Assembly: GCF_000017685.1 (NCBI RefSeq)
Contig: NC_010602.1
Span: 1,691,501-1,755,500 of the forward strand
Direction of reading: 5' to 3'
Source of the DNA: Leptospira biflexa serovar Patoc strain 'Patoc 1 (Paris)'
Lineage (GTDB): Bacteria; Spirochaetota; Leptospiria; Leptospirales; Leptospiraceae
DNA length: 64,000 nt
Shown: positions 26,907 through 36,237 of the stretch, one piece after another
Layout of the letters: each line of letters starts with the position of its first letter
Position numbering within the stretch: the first letter of the stretch is position 1
Notes under the pieces: model-generated
Databases searched by the model: none
What the model saw: the letters and a program-made list of their open reading frames with translations, nothing else
What the model was told of the DNA's origin: nothing
Translations under genes and position numbers: made by a program

Positions 26907-27926
26907 TTGTTGAAAATCAAAAAATCTTTGCTACACCAAACTTTTGCCAAACTTTCCCAAATCAAAGTTCTCGTCATTGGCGATTTGATATTGGATGAAT
27001 ATCTCATTGGTTCGGTCGAAAGAATTTCTCCTGAAGCACCCGTTCCTGTGGTTTGGGTTCGGAACGAAAAACAAACTTTAGGTGGATCAGGGAACGTCGT
27101 ACAAAACCTTTCTTCCATTGGTGTGAATGGGATCGTCTATGGTCGAATTGGAAACGATAAGGCAGGTGAGAGTTTAGAAAGAATATTACTTTCCAACTCG
27201 GTAGCAAAGGAGGATTTGGTTTTACTCAAATCTAAAACCTTACCAACCATTTTGAAAACTAGAATCATTGCTTCTCACCAACAAGTTTGCCGTGTGGACA
27301 GAGAAGAAATTGTTCCTCTGACGGAAGCAGAAGAGGCAACCATTTTAGAAACTTTAAAACAGAAAATCAAAGAATCTTCTGCGGTGATCCTTTCTGATTA
27401 TGATAAAGGTTATTTAACTCCATCACTCATTCAATCGGTGATCTCACTTTGTAATGCGGAAGAGAAAATTGTCACTGTAGATCCGCAGGTCAGCCATTTT
27501 TTCCTTTATAAAAACATTCATATCATGACACCAAATCATCATGAAGCAGGAAAAGCTTTAGGAAAAAAATTGGCAAGTGATTCTGAAATTGAATCCGCTT
27601 GCCGTGAAATTTCTGAAAGAATCACACCCGATGCAATGATGATCACACGAGGGGAGAAAGGGATGTCTATATATGAACGTAAAACCAATACATTTTACCA
27701 TATCCCCACAGTGGCAAAGGAAGTGTTTGATGTGACGGGAGCGGGAGACACAGTGATTACCACTTACACAGCGTTTGTTGCCAGTGGGATGAGTATCAAA
27801 GAAGCAGCCCTTGTTTCGAATGTCAGTGCCGGGATCGTCGTCGGCAAATTGGGAGCGGCAACGGTCACACAACCCGAAATTGAAGATGCACTTCGAACTC
27901 TTGGTTATTTGGATGAGGCAGTATGA
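26907..27926 (+). CDS. rfaE1: D-glycero-beta-D-manno-heptose-7-phosphate kinase (PfkB family)
   Basis: A 339-residue PfkB/ribokinase-family kinase equal to the N-terminal half of E. coli HldE. It shows GDLILDEYLIGSVERISPEAPVPV (conserved in HldE, cited as two adjoining parts GDLILDEYLIG and RISPEAPVP), GGSGNVVQNL, and the catalytic DVTGAGDTVI with the general-base aspartate. It phosphorylates heptose 7-phosphate at C1 in ADP-heptose synthesis. AAGGAT lies about seven bases upstream of tandem TTG codons. Its stop overlaps the ATG of the adenylyltransferase gene, showing coupling. Confidence 0.93.
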   Translation: MLKIKKSLLHQTFAKLSQIKVLVIGDLILDEYLIGSVERISPEAPVPVVWVRNEKQTLGGSGNVVQNLSSIGVNGIVYGRIGNDKAGESLERILLSNSVAKEDLVLLKSKTLPTILKTRIIASHQQVCRVDREEIVPLTEAEEATILETLKQKIKESSAVILSDYDKGYLTPSLIQSVISLCNAEEKIVTVDPQVSHFFLYKNIHIMTPNHHEAGKALGKKLASDSEIESACREISERITPDAMMITRGEKGMSIYERKTNTFYHIPTVAKEVFDVTGAGDTVITTYTAFVASGMSIKEAALVSNVSAGIVVGKLGAATVTQPEIEDALRTLGYLDEAV

Positions 27927-28411
27927 GTTTTTATCAAGATTTACAAAACAAAATCATTCCATTTGATGCGATAGAATCCAAACGAAAGTCGTTAGAAGGC
28001 AAAAAGATCGTTTTTACAAATGGTTGTTTTGATATTTTACACCCAGGTCATGTTTCATACTTAGCCCAAGCTCGCGATTTAGGTGACTTACTTTGGATTG
28101 GAGTGAACTCTGATGATAGTGTTAGGCGACTGAAAGGAGAATCCAGGCCCATCAATTCTTGCGAAGACAGGATGTTGGTGCTTGCTGCTTTATCGTCTGT
28201 CAATTTTGTATCGAGTTTTTCCGAAGACACACCCCTAACAATTCTAAAGAAGGTACAACCATCCATCCATTCCAAGGGTGGGGATTACCAAGTGGAAACC
28301 CTCCCAGAATACCAAATTTTAAAGGAGATGGGTGCGGATATTCAAATTTTACCTTTTGTCTCAGGAAAATCCACAACCAAGATTTTAGAAAAAGCGAAAT
28401 CTCCTTCCTAA
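27923..28411 (+). CDS. rfaE2: D-glycero-beta-D-manno-heptose 1-phosphate adenylyltransferase
   Basis: A 162-residue nucleotidyltransferase equal to the C-terminal half of HldE. The HxGH-type signature is FTNGCFDILHPGHV, followed by WIGVNSDDSVRRLKG and later LPFVSGKSTTKI. It transfers AMP from ATP to heptose 1-phosphate, making ADP-heptose. The ATG overlaps the kinase stop by four bases, so the bifunctional HldE found elsewhere is split here into two coupled genes. GmhB is not seen in this window. Confidence 0.93.
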   Translation: MSFYQDLQNKIIPFDAIESKRKSLEGKKIVFTNGCFDILHPGHVSYLAQARDLGDLLWIGVNSDDSVRRLKGESRPINSCEDRMLVLAALSSVNFVSSFSEDTPLTILKKVQPSIHSKGGDYQVETLPEYQILKEMGADIQILPFVSGKSTTKILEKAKSPS

Positions 28412-28474
28412 ACGTATTGATTTTGGACCCAAATCCCGACAGTCTGTAAAAAACATTCTTTTTTGAGGTCCAGT

Positions 28475-30097
28475 TTGTCCAAGACCAGATATATATTCAT
28501 TACCGGTGGCGTTTCTTCTTCTTTAGGGAAAGGTGTCACTGTTGCCGCTCTCGGTTGTTTGCTTGAAGCGAGAGGTTATACCGTCTCTTTACAAAAAATG
28601 GATCCTTATATCAACATTGACCCAGGTACTATGAGCCCGTACCAACATGGCGAAGTGTATGTCACCGAAGATGGTGCCGAAACCGATTTGGATTTAGGAT
28701 ACTATGAACGATTTACCAAATCTAAATTTTCACGAAAAAATTCTGTATCCACTGGGCAAATTTACCATGCCGTCATCGAGAGAGAAAGAAAAGGGGATTA
28801 TTTAGGTAGAACCGTACAAGTTGTACCACATATCACGAATGAAATTCGAAGCCGTATTTATAACCTAACACGGGACCAAGAAACTGACTTTGTCATTGTT
28901 GAAATTGGTGGAACTGTGGGAGACATTGAGTCAATTCCATTTTTGGAAGCCATTAGACAAATGCGTTACGAACATGGTAACCAACAGGTATTATTTCTCC
29001 ACTTAACGCTTGTCCCAACCATTACTGCAGCTGGTGAAGCAAAAACAAAACCAACCCAACACTCTGTAAAAGAGTTACTTGCCCTTGGAATCCAACCAGA
29101 TGTTTTGATCTGCCGTATCAATAAACCAATGTCCAAGGAGATGAAAAATAAAATCTCTCTTTTTTGTAATGTAAAAGAACAAAATGTAATCTCGGCGGTT
29201 GATATCACTACGTCTATCTATGAAATCCCTCTTATGTATCGGGAAGATAAATTGGATGAAGTGGTTTTGAATGCTCTTGGAATGGATTTACGAAAACTCA
29301 ATTTTTCCCAATGGGAAAATATGGTTAAAAAAATCAGGAATACAAAAAAGACCGTTAAAGTTGCGTTAATCGGGAAATACATTTCACTCCAAGATGCTTA
29401 TCGTTCCGTATATGAATCTTTGGCACATGGCGGAATCGCAAATGATGTCGAAGTGAGTGTCGTCAAAATCAATCCGGAAGATATCGATTCTAAAAATATC
29501 AAAGAATTGTTAAAAGGTGTTCATGGAGTTCTTGTTCCTGGTGGTTTTGGAGAACGTGGCATCGAAGGAAAAATTGCAGCAATTCAATACGCAAGAACCA
29601 AAAACATTCCATTTTTTGGAATTTGTTTAGGAATGCAGTGCGCGGTGATTGAATTTGCAAGGAATGTCCTAGGATTCAAAGATGCCAATTCGACTGAATT
29701 CAAACCAAATGTGCAATACCCTGTCATTTCGATGATAGAAGAACAAAAGGAAATCGAACGAATGGGTGGAACCATGAGACTTGGTGCATATCCTTGTCTT
29801 GTTAAAAAAGGAAGCCTTGCCCATTCGGAATACAAATCGGATCGAATTTCGGAACGTCATCGTCACCGTTTTGAATTTACACTTCGTTATAAGGATGATT
29901 TTGAGAAAAAGGGAATGAATCTCACTGGGTTTTCGCCTGATGGCAGTTTGGCTGAGATTGTTGAGATTCCAAACCATCCTTGGTTTATCGGTGTACAATT
30001 CCATCCAGAATTCCAATCGAAACCAACAGACCCACATCCACTCTTTGCAGGTTTTATCAAAGCTGCATCGAAATTAGCAAAAAAAACAGAGGATTAG
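28475..30097 (+). CDS. pyrG: CTP synthase
   Basis: An about 540-residue enzyme that makes CTP from UTP, ATP and glutamine. The synthetase part begins YIFITGGVSSSLGKGV and has MDPYINIDPGTMSPYQHGEV, cited as DPYINIDPGTM. The C-terminal glutaminase has GGFGERG, the nucleophile in FFGICLGMQCA and a final FHPEFQSKP. I chose the TTG at 28475 because GAGG (28465-28468) is correctly spaced; the in-frame TTG at 28463 overlaps that site. kdsA follows after one base, a common pairing that supplies CTP for CMP-KDO. Confidence 0.97.
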   Translation: MSKTRYIFITGGVSSSLGKGVTVAALGCLLEARGYTVSLQKMDPYINIDPGTMSPYQHGEVYVTEDGAETDLDLGYYERFTKSKFSRKNSVSTGQIYHAVIERERKGDYLGRTVQVVPHITNEIRSRIYNLTRDQETDFVIVEIGGTVGDIESIPFLEAIRQMRYEHGNQQVLFLHLTLVPTITAAGEAKTKPTQHSVKELLALGIQPDVLICRINKPMSKEMKNKISLFCNVKEQNVISAVDITTSIYEIPLMYREDKLDEVVLNALGMDLRKLNFSQWENMVKKIRNTKKTVKVALIGKYISLQDAYRSVYESLAHGGIANDVEVSVVKINPEDIDSKNIKELLKGVHGVLVPGGFGERGIEGKIAAIQYARTKNIPFFGICLGMQCAVIEFARNVLGFKDANSTEFKPNVQYPVISMIEEQKEIERMGGTMRLGAYPCLVKKGSLAHSEYKSDRISERHRHRFEFTLRYKDDFEKKGMNLTGFSPDGSLAEIVEIPNHPWFIGVQFHPEFQSKPTDPHPLFAGFIKAASKLAKKTED

Positions 30098-30098
30098 T

Positions 30099-30944
30099 AT
30101 GTACGATTTAATTGAAGAAAGAGAATTTTTTGGAAAAAAAATCGGAGGTCGTCAGCCGTTTTTTCTTATCTCAGGGCCTTGTGTGATGGAGAACAAGGAC
30201 TTACTCGATCGAGTTTGTGGAGAAATGAAAGCAATTTGTGATGATTTAGGGATCGTATATATTTTTAAATCTTCCTTTGATAAAGCAAATCGATCCTCCA
30301 TCAATTCCTACCGGGGACCAGGTCTCGAGGAAGGTCGAAAGTTACTCGATTTTATCAAAAATAAATACAATGTTCCTGTACTCACTGACATCCATGAAAC
30401 CATCCAAGTGGATCCTTTAAAAGACACTGTCGATATTTTTCAAATCCCTGCCTTTTTAAGCCGCCAAACTGATTTGATCGCCAAAGCCGCAGAAACCGGA
30501 AAATGGGTGAATGTCAAAAAGGGACAGTTTATGGCTCCCGATGATACGAGGCATATCAAAACCAAGATCCAAGAATCTGGTTCTGAAAAATACATGGTAA
30601 CGGAGCGCGGTGCCAGTTTCGGATATGGAAATCTTGTGTTTGACCTACGTGGCATACCCATGATGCACAAACATGGGATTCCCATTGTGTTTGATGGCAC
30701 TCACTCTGCCCAACTTCCTGGAGCAGCAGGGAATATCACAGGTGGATTACGAGAATTCATTCCCCATATGATGCGAGGTGCCGTTTCTGTGGGAGTGGAG
30801 GGACTTTTTATGGAAGTCCACCCAGACCCAGAAAAAGCCTTATCGGATGCGACCACACAGTTTCCCTTAGCAAAAGCAAAATCATTACTCACACAACTTT
30901 TAGAACTCGATCGTTTGGTCAAAACGAAGTTCTTAGAAGATTAA
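30099..30944 (+). CDS. kdsA: 3-deoxy-8-phosphooctulonate synthase (KDO-8-P synthase)
   Basis: A 281-residue TIM-barrel enzyme that condenses phosphoenolpyruvate with arabinose 5-phosphate to make KDO 8-phosphate for LPS. Key segments are FLISGPCVMENKD, FKSSFDKANRSS, YRGPGLEEG, DIHET, and GTHSAQLPG. The ASFGYGNLV segment also matches KdsA. The length is normal. Its position between pyrG and lptC places core synthesis and export in one transcript. Confidence 0.96.
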   Translation: MYDLIEEREFFGKKIGGRQPFFLISGPCVMENKDLLDRVCGEMKAICDDLGIVYIFKSSFDKANRSSINSYRGPGLEEGRKLLDFIKNKYNVPVLTDIHETIQVDPLKDTVDIFQIPAFLSRQTDLIAKAAETGKWVNVKKGQFMAPDDTRHIKTKIQESGSEKYMVTERGASFGYGNLVFDLRGIPMMHKHGIPIVFDGTHSAQLPGAAGNITGGLREFIPHMMRGAVSVGVEGLFMEVHPDPEKALSDATTQFPLAKAKSLLTQLLELDRLVKTKFLED

Positions 30945-30956
30945 GACAAGTTCCAA

Positions 30957-31502
30957 ATGAAAGCGAAGGGATGTACATTGTGTTTACTTTTGGTTTTGGC
31001 CTCGTGTAAAGACAAAGAATACCTTCGTATCGAAGTGGAAAAAGAATCAGGGTCAATGGTTTCCATGCGAAATTTTAGCAGATCATCTTATAAGGAATCT
31101 GGAGAATTGGAATGGAGATTGAAGGGAGATGAGTCTTATATTTTTCCAAAAGAAAACAAAACCATTGTTTACGGGTTTGAATTCAACCAATTTGAAAAGG
31201 GAAAAGTCACTTCCATGATGACAGGAAATCGTGGAGAGATCAACCACCAAACTAAAACGGTGGTCCTTGAAGGAAAAGTTCGTTTGAAAACCAACGATGG
31301 AAAATTCATTGAATCGGAATCTCTCACTTACAATTTGGATGAAAAAACTTTATTCTCGGAAGCAGATGTACTCGTGTATTCAGATGGGACAACAATCCGT
31401 GGCAAAGGATTAAGGGCTGATAAAAGTTTAAATAAATTCACGATCATCCAACCGAAAGCAATCACTGTCGGTGGTTCAAACCCTTTAAAGGATAAACCAT
31501 GA
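30957..31502 (+). CDS. lptC: LptC-like LPS export protein, predicted lipoprotein
   Basis: A 181-residue periplasmic protein with an OstA/LptC-type beta-jellyroll pattern (GELEWRLKGDESY, SLTYNLDEKTLFSEADV). In place of the usual LptC transmembrane anchor it has a lipobox, LVLASC, with Cys at residue 17. LptC receives LPS from the LptBFG transporter and passes it to LptA. Assignment rests on the fold pattern plus position directly before lptA and lptB; LptC sequences are poorly conserved. The stop overlaps the next start by four bases. Confidence 0.8.
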   Translation: MKAKGCTLCLLLVLASCKDKEYLRIEVEKESGSMVSMRNFSRSSYKESGELEWRLKGDESYIFPKENKTIVYGFEFNQFEKGKVTSMMTGNRGEINHQTKTVVLEGKVRLKTNDGKFIESESLTYNLDEKTLFSEADVLVYSDGTTIRGKGLRADKSLNKFTIIQPKAITVGGSNPLKDKP

Positions 31503-32836
31503 AATTCCTTTTGATTTCGGTTTTAAGTCTGATTCTGTTTTCAGAAACCTTTGCTTCACCGATACCAATTCTTTATGGTTCAGAAGATTTCTTTAAAAAA
31601 GAAGATACTTCCTTCTTGAAAGAGGAGAAAAAAACAAAAAAGGATAAAATCCCTATCATTTGGGGTGGCAGTAGTCTCACCCAAGAAGAAAGAATCGTCA
31701 ACGGATTTCCGATGAAAGTTTTTATCCTAGGTGGTGGGGCTTATATCATGCATAAGTCCATCAAACTAAGTGCCAGAGAGATTGAAATCATTGGAGAAGA
31801 AGCACTCCTAGGCAATTTAAAAGGACAAGTCATCGTCGAAGACTTTCAGAATGGAGTCACATTGACTGCCACAAAAGGAATTTATGATAAAATCGCAGGA
31901 ACTGTCAGTTTAGAAAACCATCCCATCCTCACTCAAAAAAAAGAGGGAAAAACAGTTCGGATCAAATGCCAATCCATTGTTCGCAATTTAGAAGAAGCAA
32001 AAACAACTCTAGCTGGGAGGGTGGTTGTCACATCAGAAGAATTCCAAGTTTTCGGTGAAGATGCTGTGTTTACTGAAAAAGAGGATCGTATTGATTTAAA
32101 AGGGGAACCATTTTTGTTCTCTGAAAATCGTTTCCTCATTGGGCAAACTCTCTCCTACTTTGTCAAAGAAGGAAGCATTCAATTAGATGGAGAGGCAACG
32201 ATTTATCAGGTAAGTTACGAAAACAAAAAAGACAAAGAAAAGGATACTGTGACGAAAGAACGTGTTTTAACTTTGTTTTCTGGTAAAACATTAACTCATT
32301 TGAATAAAGGAAAAGAAACTGTCACATCTATGAATGGTGATGCCTTTATGTATCGTAAAAATTCCGAATTTAAAGCTGACCTTTTAGAAAGTAGAAAAAG
32401 TAATAAAGAAATCAAAGCAACAGGTAACGTTAGTTATTTGGATAAAGAAAATGGATATAGAATGGAAGGAGGACTTCTTTTTTATGATAAGGAAAGAGGT
32501 TATTCTTATTTTACTGAAAATCCAAAGATAGTATTTTTAAATAAAAAAGATTTAATGGAACGAGGCCAATTGACCTCAGTATTTATCGAAAGGTTCGATG
32601 AACGAAATGAAACTGTAGCTCGTGGCGACGTTCAAGTGGAAACACAATCAGCAAAGGCAACTGGTGAATTTGCAACCTATTATGAAAAAAAGGACGAACT
32701 TGTTTTGGAAGGTAATCCGACCCTTGAGCGAAACACAACAAAGGTTTCAGCAGGGAAAATCATATTATATCCAAAATCGGATAAAGCCTTGTTAACAGAT
32801 GGATTAAAGGTAATCCCGAATGGTGAAAAAAAGTAA
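31499..32836 (+). CDS. lptA: LptA/OstA-like periplasmic LPS transport protein, extended
   Basis: A 445-residue protein with a signal peptide ([15 protein letters not shown]) and repeated OstA motifs such as [19 protein letters not shown] and [21 protein letters not shown]. LptA forms the beta-jellyroll bridge that carries LPS across the periplasm. E. coli LptA has about 185 residues, so this protein is more than twice as long and probably has two or more jellyroll units. It sits between lptC and lptB with overlaps on both sides. Confidence 0.82.
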   Translation: MKFLLISVLSLILFSETFASPIPILYGSEDFFKKEDTSFLKEEKKTKKDKIPIIWGGSSLTQEERIVNGFPMKVFILGGGAYIMHKSIKLSAREIEIIGEEALLGNLKGQVIVEDFQNGVTLTATKGIYDKIAGTVSLENHPILTQKKEGKTVRIKCQSIVRNLEEAKTTLAGRVVVTSEEFQVFGEDAVFTEKEDRIDLKGEPFLFSENRFLIGQTLSYFVKEGSIQLDGEATIYQVSYENKKDKEKDTVTKERVLTLFSGKTLTHLNKGKETVTSMNGDAFMYRKNSEFKADLLESRKSNKEIKATGNVSYLDKENGYRMEGGLLFYDKERGYSYFTENPKIVFLNKKDLMERGQLTSVFIERFDERNETVARGDVQVETQSAKATGEFATYYEKKDELVLEGNPTLERNTTKVSAGKIILYPKSDKALLTDGLKVIPNGEKK

Positions 32837-33593
32837 AGTTCCAGTTCAAAAAAAGGAATTAGATCCGAATGTAAAAACATTTAGGATGGAAAATTTGGTT
32901 AAAATCTATAACAAACGTAAGGTTGTAGATGGAGTCAGTTTTTATATCAAAAAAGGTGAAATTGTAGGATTGTTAGGTCCCAATGGCGCCGGAAAAACCA
33001 CAAGTTTTTATATGAGTGTTGGATTTGTCACTCCTGATGAAGGTCATGTGTTTATCGATAACGAGGACCTCACAAAATCTCCTATGCACATACGAGCCAG
33101 GATGGGAGTCGGATACCTTGCCCAAGAAGCAAGTATCTTTCGTAAACTGACTGTTGCTGAAAACTTAGAAGCCATTTTGGAAACAATGAACTTACCTGGT
33201 GACGAAATCATTCGCCGTCGGGATGAATTACTCATGGAATTACAAATCATGCGGGTTGCCAACCAAAAGGGTTATACACTTTCTGGTGGAGAAAGAAGGC
33301 GATGTGAAATTGCAAGAGCCCTTGTGACAAATCCTGACTTCATATTGTTAGATGAGCCTTTTGCTGGGGTTGACCCAATTGCAGTAAAAGACATTCAAAA
33401 TGTCATCCAGTCTTTGAAAGAAAGAGGGCTCGGGATTTTAATCACAGATCATAATGTGCGTGAGACTTTAAAAATTACAGATAGAGCTTATATCATGTAT
33501 AGTGGTCGAATATTAATTTCTGGAACTGCTGATGACTTAATCAATGATCCCGAAACACGTAGAATTTATTTAGGTGAGGATTTTAAACTATAA
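32820..33593 (+). CDS. lptB: LPS export ABC transporter ATP-binding protein
   Basis: A 257-residue ABC ATPase with the LptB-specific pattern. Walker A is [16 protein letters not shown], followed by [17 protein letters not shown], signature [15 protein letters not shown], Walker [15 protein letters not shown], and [10 protein letters not shown]. It powers extraction of LPS from the inner membrane with LptFG, which are not in this window. About 20 extra basic residues precede the usual start. rpoN begins directly after the stop, an arrangement also found in proteobacteria. Confidence 0.95.
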   Translation: MVKKSKVPVQKKELDPNVKTFRMENLVKIYNKRKVVDGVSFYIKKGEIVGLLGPNGAGKTTSFYMSVGFVTPDEGHVFIDNEDLTKSPMHIRARMGVGYLAQEASIFRKLTVAENLEAILETMNLPGDEIIRRRDELLMELQIMRVANQKGYTLSGGERRRCEIARALVTNPDFILLDEPFAGVDPIAVKDIQNVIQSLKERGLGILITDHNVRETLKITDRAYIMYSGRILISGTADDLINDPETRRIYLGEDFKL

Positions 33594-35015
33594 ATGAAAC
33601 TCGGGGCTTCACTTTCACACCGCCAAACACAGAAACTGGTGATGACCCAGGACTTACGTCAGTCCATAGAACTTTTATCCTTATCCACATTAGAACTTTC
33701 TGATAAAATCCAAAACGAATTACTTGAGAATCCTCTTCTCGATGAATTAGGCGTTGATGAAAAAACAAAAATGCCAGAACTATTTTCCATCGATGAAGTG
33801 AAACGATTGGAAAAATTAAATCATGAAAAGAGTACAGATGTCAATTGGCAAGACAGTTATTCTTTGGAAGGTCCAAGGACTTATGATTCTGAAGCGAGTG
33901 ACAGAAACCAAAAATATATCGAATCCTCGACAAGAGGTGAAACCTTAGAGGAACACCTGTTAAATCAACTTCGTCTTATCAAACTCACAAAATTAGAGTT
34001 TGAAATTGGGGAAGTTCTCATCAGTATGATCGATGATAAAGGATTCATCACTGATGATTTGACATTGGTAGCCAAAGAGATGGGTTATCCGGAACCAAAA
34101 CTTCGTCGTGTGTTACAAGTCATCAATGAGCTTGACCCGATTGGCATTGGTGCAAAGGACATGCAAGAAACCCTTCTCATCCAAGGGAGGATTTTATTTC
34201 CAGAAAACACTCTTTTACACCAATTAATTGGCGAGTTTTTATCTGATTTAGAAAAGGTAGATTATAAAAAAATCGCCAAGAATTTAAAAATCACAGAAGA
34301 AGAAATTTTAAGTTTAGCAAGGTTAATTAAAAAGTTAGAACCATATCCTGCGACCACCTACCAAGGACGAAAAATCGATTATGTGGTAGCGGATGTAGTG
34401 GTCAAAGAAGTGGGAAATGAATTTAACATTTTTATCAATGATGAATGGTTACCAAAACTAACAATCCAAGAAGAATACAAAGAACTCCTCGGACAAAAAC
34501 TCCCACCGAAAGAAAAGGAATACTTCCAGACAAAATATAGTTCGGCGCAGTGGCTCATTCGTTCGATCCAACAAAGGAGACAAACCTTACAAAGAGTTGT
34601 GAGTTGTATCATTGATTTCCAGGTGGATTTTTTTCGCGGAGGGATTGGATTTATCAAACCCCTGACTCTGAAAGAAGTCGCTGAAAAACTAGGCCTTCAC
34701 GAATCGACAATTTCAAGAATTACAACGAATAAATACATCCAAACCACATGGGGTATTTTTGAATTAAAATGGTTTTTTTCATCAGGTGTGAAATCCGCAG
34801 AAGGTGGAAAAGAAAGTTCGAAAAAAATCCATGAGATCATTCGGAATTTGGTGAAAGAAGAAGATGAACAAAATCCTTTGTCCGACCAAGACATCGTCGA
34901 ACTGATGGAAAAAAAAGGTATTGAAATTGCTCGTAGAACAGTGGCAAAATACCGAAAGGTTTTAAGAATCCTTCCTTCCAACGAAAGAAAGCGAATCAGT
35001 TCGCTCAAGGGGTAA
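33594..35015 (+). CDS. rpoN: RNA polymerase sigma-54 factor
   Basis: A 473-residue sigma-54. Region I has the Gln/Leu-rich LVMTQDLRQSIELLSLSTLEL (conserved as MTQDLRQSIELL). The core-binding part follows, then the helix-turn-helix LKEVAEKLGLHESTISR, and near residues 446-455 the RpoN box ARRTVAKYRK. It directs polymerase to -24/-12 promoters and needs AAA+ activators. The gene lies next to lptB and upstream of HPr kinase. The only activator-like gene in this window (38050) lacks the sigma-54-contacting loop. Confidence 0.97.
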   Translation: MKLGASLSHRQTQKLVMTQDLRQSIELLSLSTLELSDKIQNELLENPLLDELGVDEKTKMPELFSIDEVKRLEKLNHEKSTDVNWQDSYSLEGPRTYDSEASDRNQKYIESSTRGETLEEHLLNQLRLIKLTKLEFEIGEVLISMIDDKGFITDDLTLVAKEMGYPEPKLRRVLQVINELDPIGIGAKDMQETLLIQGRILFPENTLLHQLIGEFLSDLEKVDYKKIAKNLKITEEEILSLARLIKKLEPYPATTYQGRKIDYVVADVVVKEVGNEFNIFINDEWLPKLTIQEEYKELLGQKLPPKEKEYFQTKYSSAQWLIRSIQQRRQTLQRVVSCIIDFQVDFFRGGIGFIKPLTLKEVAEKLGLHESTISRITTNKYIQTTWGIFELKWFFSSGVKSAEGGKESSKKIHEIIRNLVKEEDEQNPLSDQDIVELMEKKGIEIARRTVAKYRKVLRILPSNERKRISSLKG

Positions 35016-35018
35016 ACA

Positions 35019-35987
35019 ATGCCAGTTCCTGGAATCACAGTGGAAACCATTCTCCGAGACCACGACGACTTACAATTGCAACTCGTGACTGGCGAAGTTG
35101 GTCTTTCGAATCGAATCAATAGTGCAGAAATCAATCGGCCTGGTTTATCTCTAACTGGGTTTTTTGATTTTTTTGCCAATGACCGAATTCAAATTTTAGG
35201 AAAGGGAGAATGGGCCTATCTCAATTCCTTGTCAGAAGAAAAACTAGGTGAGATCACAGATAAATTTTTTGAATTCCATCTCAATTGTATCATCTATACA
35301 CATGGCAATGAACCCCAAGTTCCATTTGTGGAAAGAGCAAAAGAGAAAGGTATCCCATTATTCAAAACAGAAATTGCCACACACCGTTTCATCACCTTGA
35401 TTTCCCAAATTTTAGACAGAGCACTCGCGCCAAGAACGATGAGGCATGGTGTTCTCATCGAAGTATTTGGAATTGGAACCTTACTCACTGGTAGGTCTGG
35501 TGTTGGAAAAAGTGAAACAGCACTCGAACTCATCGAACGAGGCCATCGTTTAGTTGCAGATGACATGGTTGAGATCAGGAGACTGAGCGAAAGTTATTTG
35601 ATAGGGTCATGTTCTGATTTACTTCGCCACCATATGGAAATCCGAGGTCTTGGCATACTCAATATCAAAGATCTATTTGGTGTTGGTTCAGTAAGAGACC
35701 ACAAACTGATCGAACTCATCATCAATCTAAAAGAATGGGAAGAACAAACCTCTGGTGATTATGAACGTACAGGCATCGAACAGAGTATGGAAGAAATTTT
35801 AGGTGTCTCTGTTCCTTATATTGAAATCCCTGTCAAACCTGGTCGGAATATTCCCATCATCGTAGAAACGGCAGCTATGAACCAAAGGCTCCGAAAGATG
35901 GGAAAAAATAGCGCAAAAGAATTTTCGAATAAACTCAATACTTATATCCAGCAGAGCTCCATTGAAACAAATCCAATTAAAGATTAG
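35019..35987 (+). CDS. hprK: HPr kinase/phosphorylase
   Basis: A 322-residue bifunctional enzyme that phosphorylates HPr on a serine with ATP and reverses this with phosphate. The P-loop GRSGVGKS spans residues 158-165, followed by the catalytic LVADD stretch and the HprK signature EIRGLGILNIKDLFG. The N-terminal half is the usual DRTGG-like domain. The start ATG follows rpoN by three bases. ptsH overlaps its 3' end by 26 bases, linking substrate and enzyme. Confidence 0.96.
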   Translation: MPVPGITVETILRDHDDLQLQLVTGEVGLSNRINSAEINRPGLSLTGFFDFFANDRIQILGKGEWAYLNSLSEEKLGEITDKFFEFHLNCIIYTHGNEPQVPFVERAKEKGIPLFKTEIATHRFITLISQILDRALAPRTMRHGVLIEVFGIGTLLTGRSGVGKSETALELIERGHRLVADDMVEIRRLSESYLIGSCSDLLRHHMEIRGLGILNIKDLFGVGSVRDHKLIELIINLKEWEEQTSGDYERTGIEQSMEEILGVSVPYIEIPVKPGRNIPIIVETAAMNQRLRKMGKNSAKEFSNKLNTYIQQSSIETNPIKD

Positions 35988-36237
35988 AGAAGATAGTACA
36001 GGTCTACATGCAAGGCCAGCTTCCTTATTTGTAAAGGTAGCAGCGAGTTTTCCTTGTGAAATATTTGTGATCAAAGATGACATCGAAGTGAATGGAAAAT
36101 CGATAATGGGTTTAATGATGCTTGCCCTCGGTCCGGGTACAGTGTTTTCCGTGAAAGCAGAGGGAAAAATGGAAGAGGAGGCACTACAAGCGTTAGAAAC
36201 TCTCGTGGTTCAGAATTTTGAAACCAATGCCAAATAA
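35962..36237 (+). CDS. ptsH: HPr phosphocarrier protein
   Basis: A 91-residue HPr. Both phosphorylation sites are present: His16 in TGLHARPA (phosphorylated by enzyme I) and Ser47 in NGKSIMGLMMLA (HPr kinase target). The C-terminal GKMEEEALQALETLV is normal. The start is TTG inside hprK. The presence of Ser47 matches the adjacent HPr kinase. No enzyme I or sugar permease gene is here, so a regulatory (PTS-Ntr-like) role is likely. Confidence 0.93.
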   Translation: MKQIQLKIREDSTGLHARPASLFVKVAASFPCEIFVIKDDIEVNGKSIMGLMMLALGPGTVFSVKAEGKMEEEALQALETLVVQNFETNAK

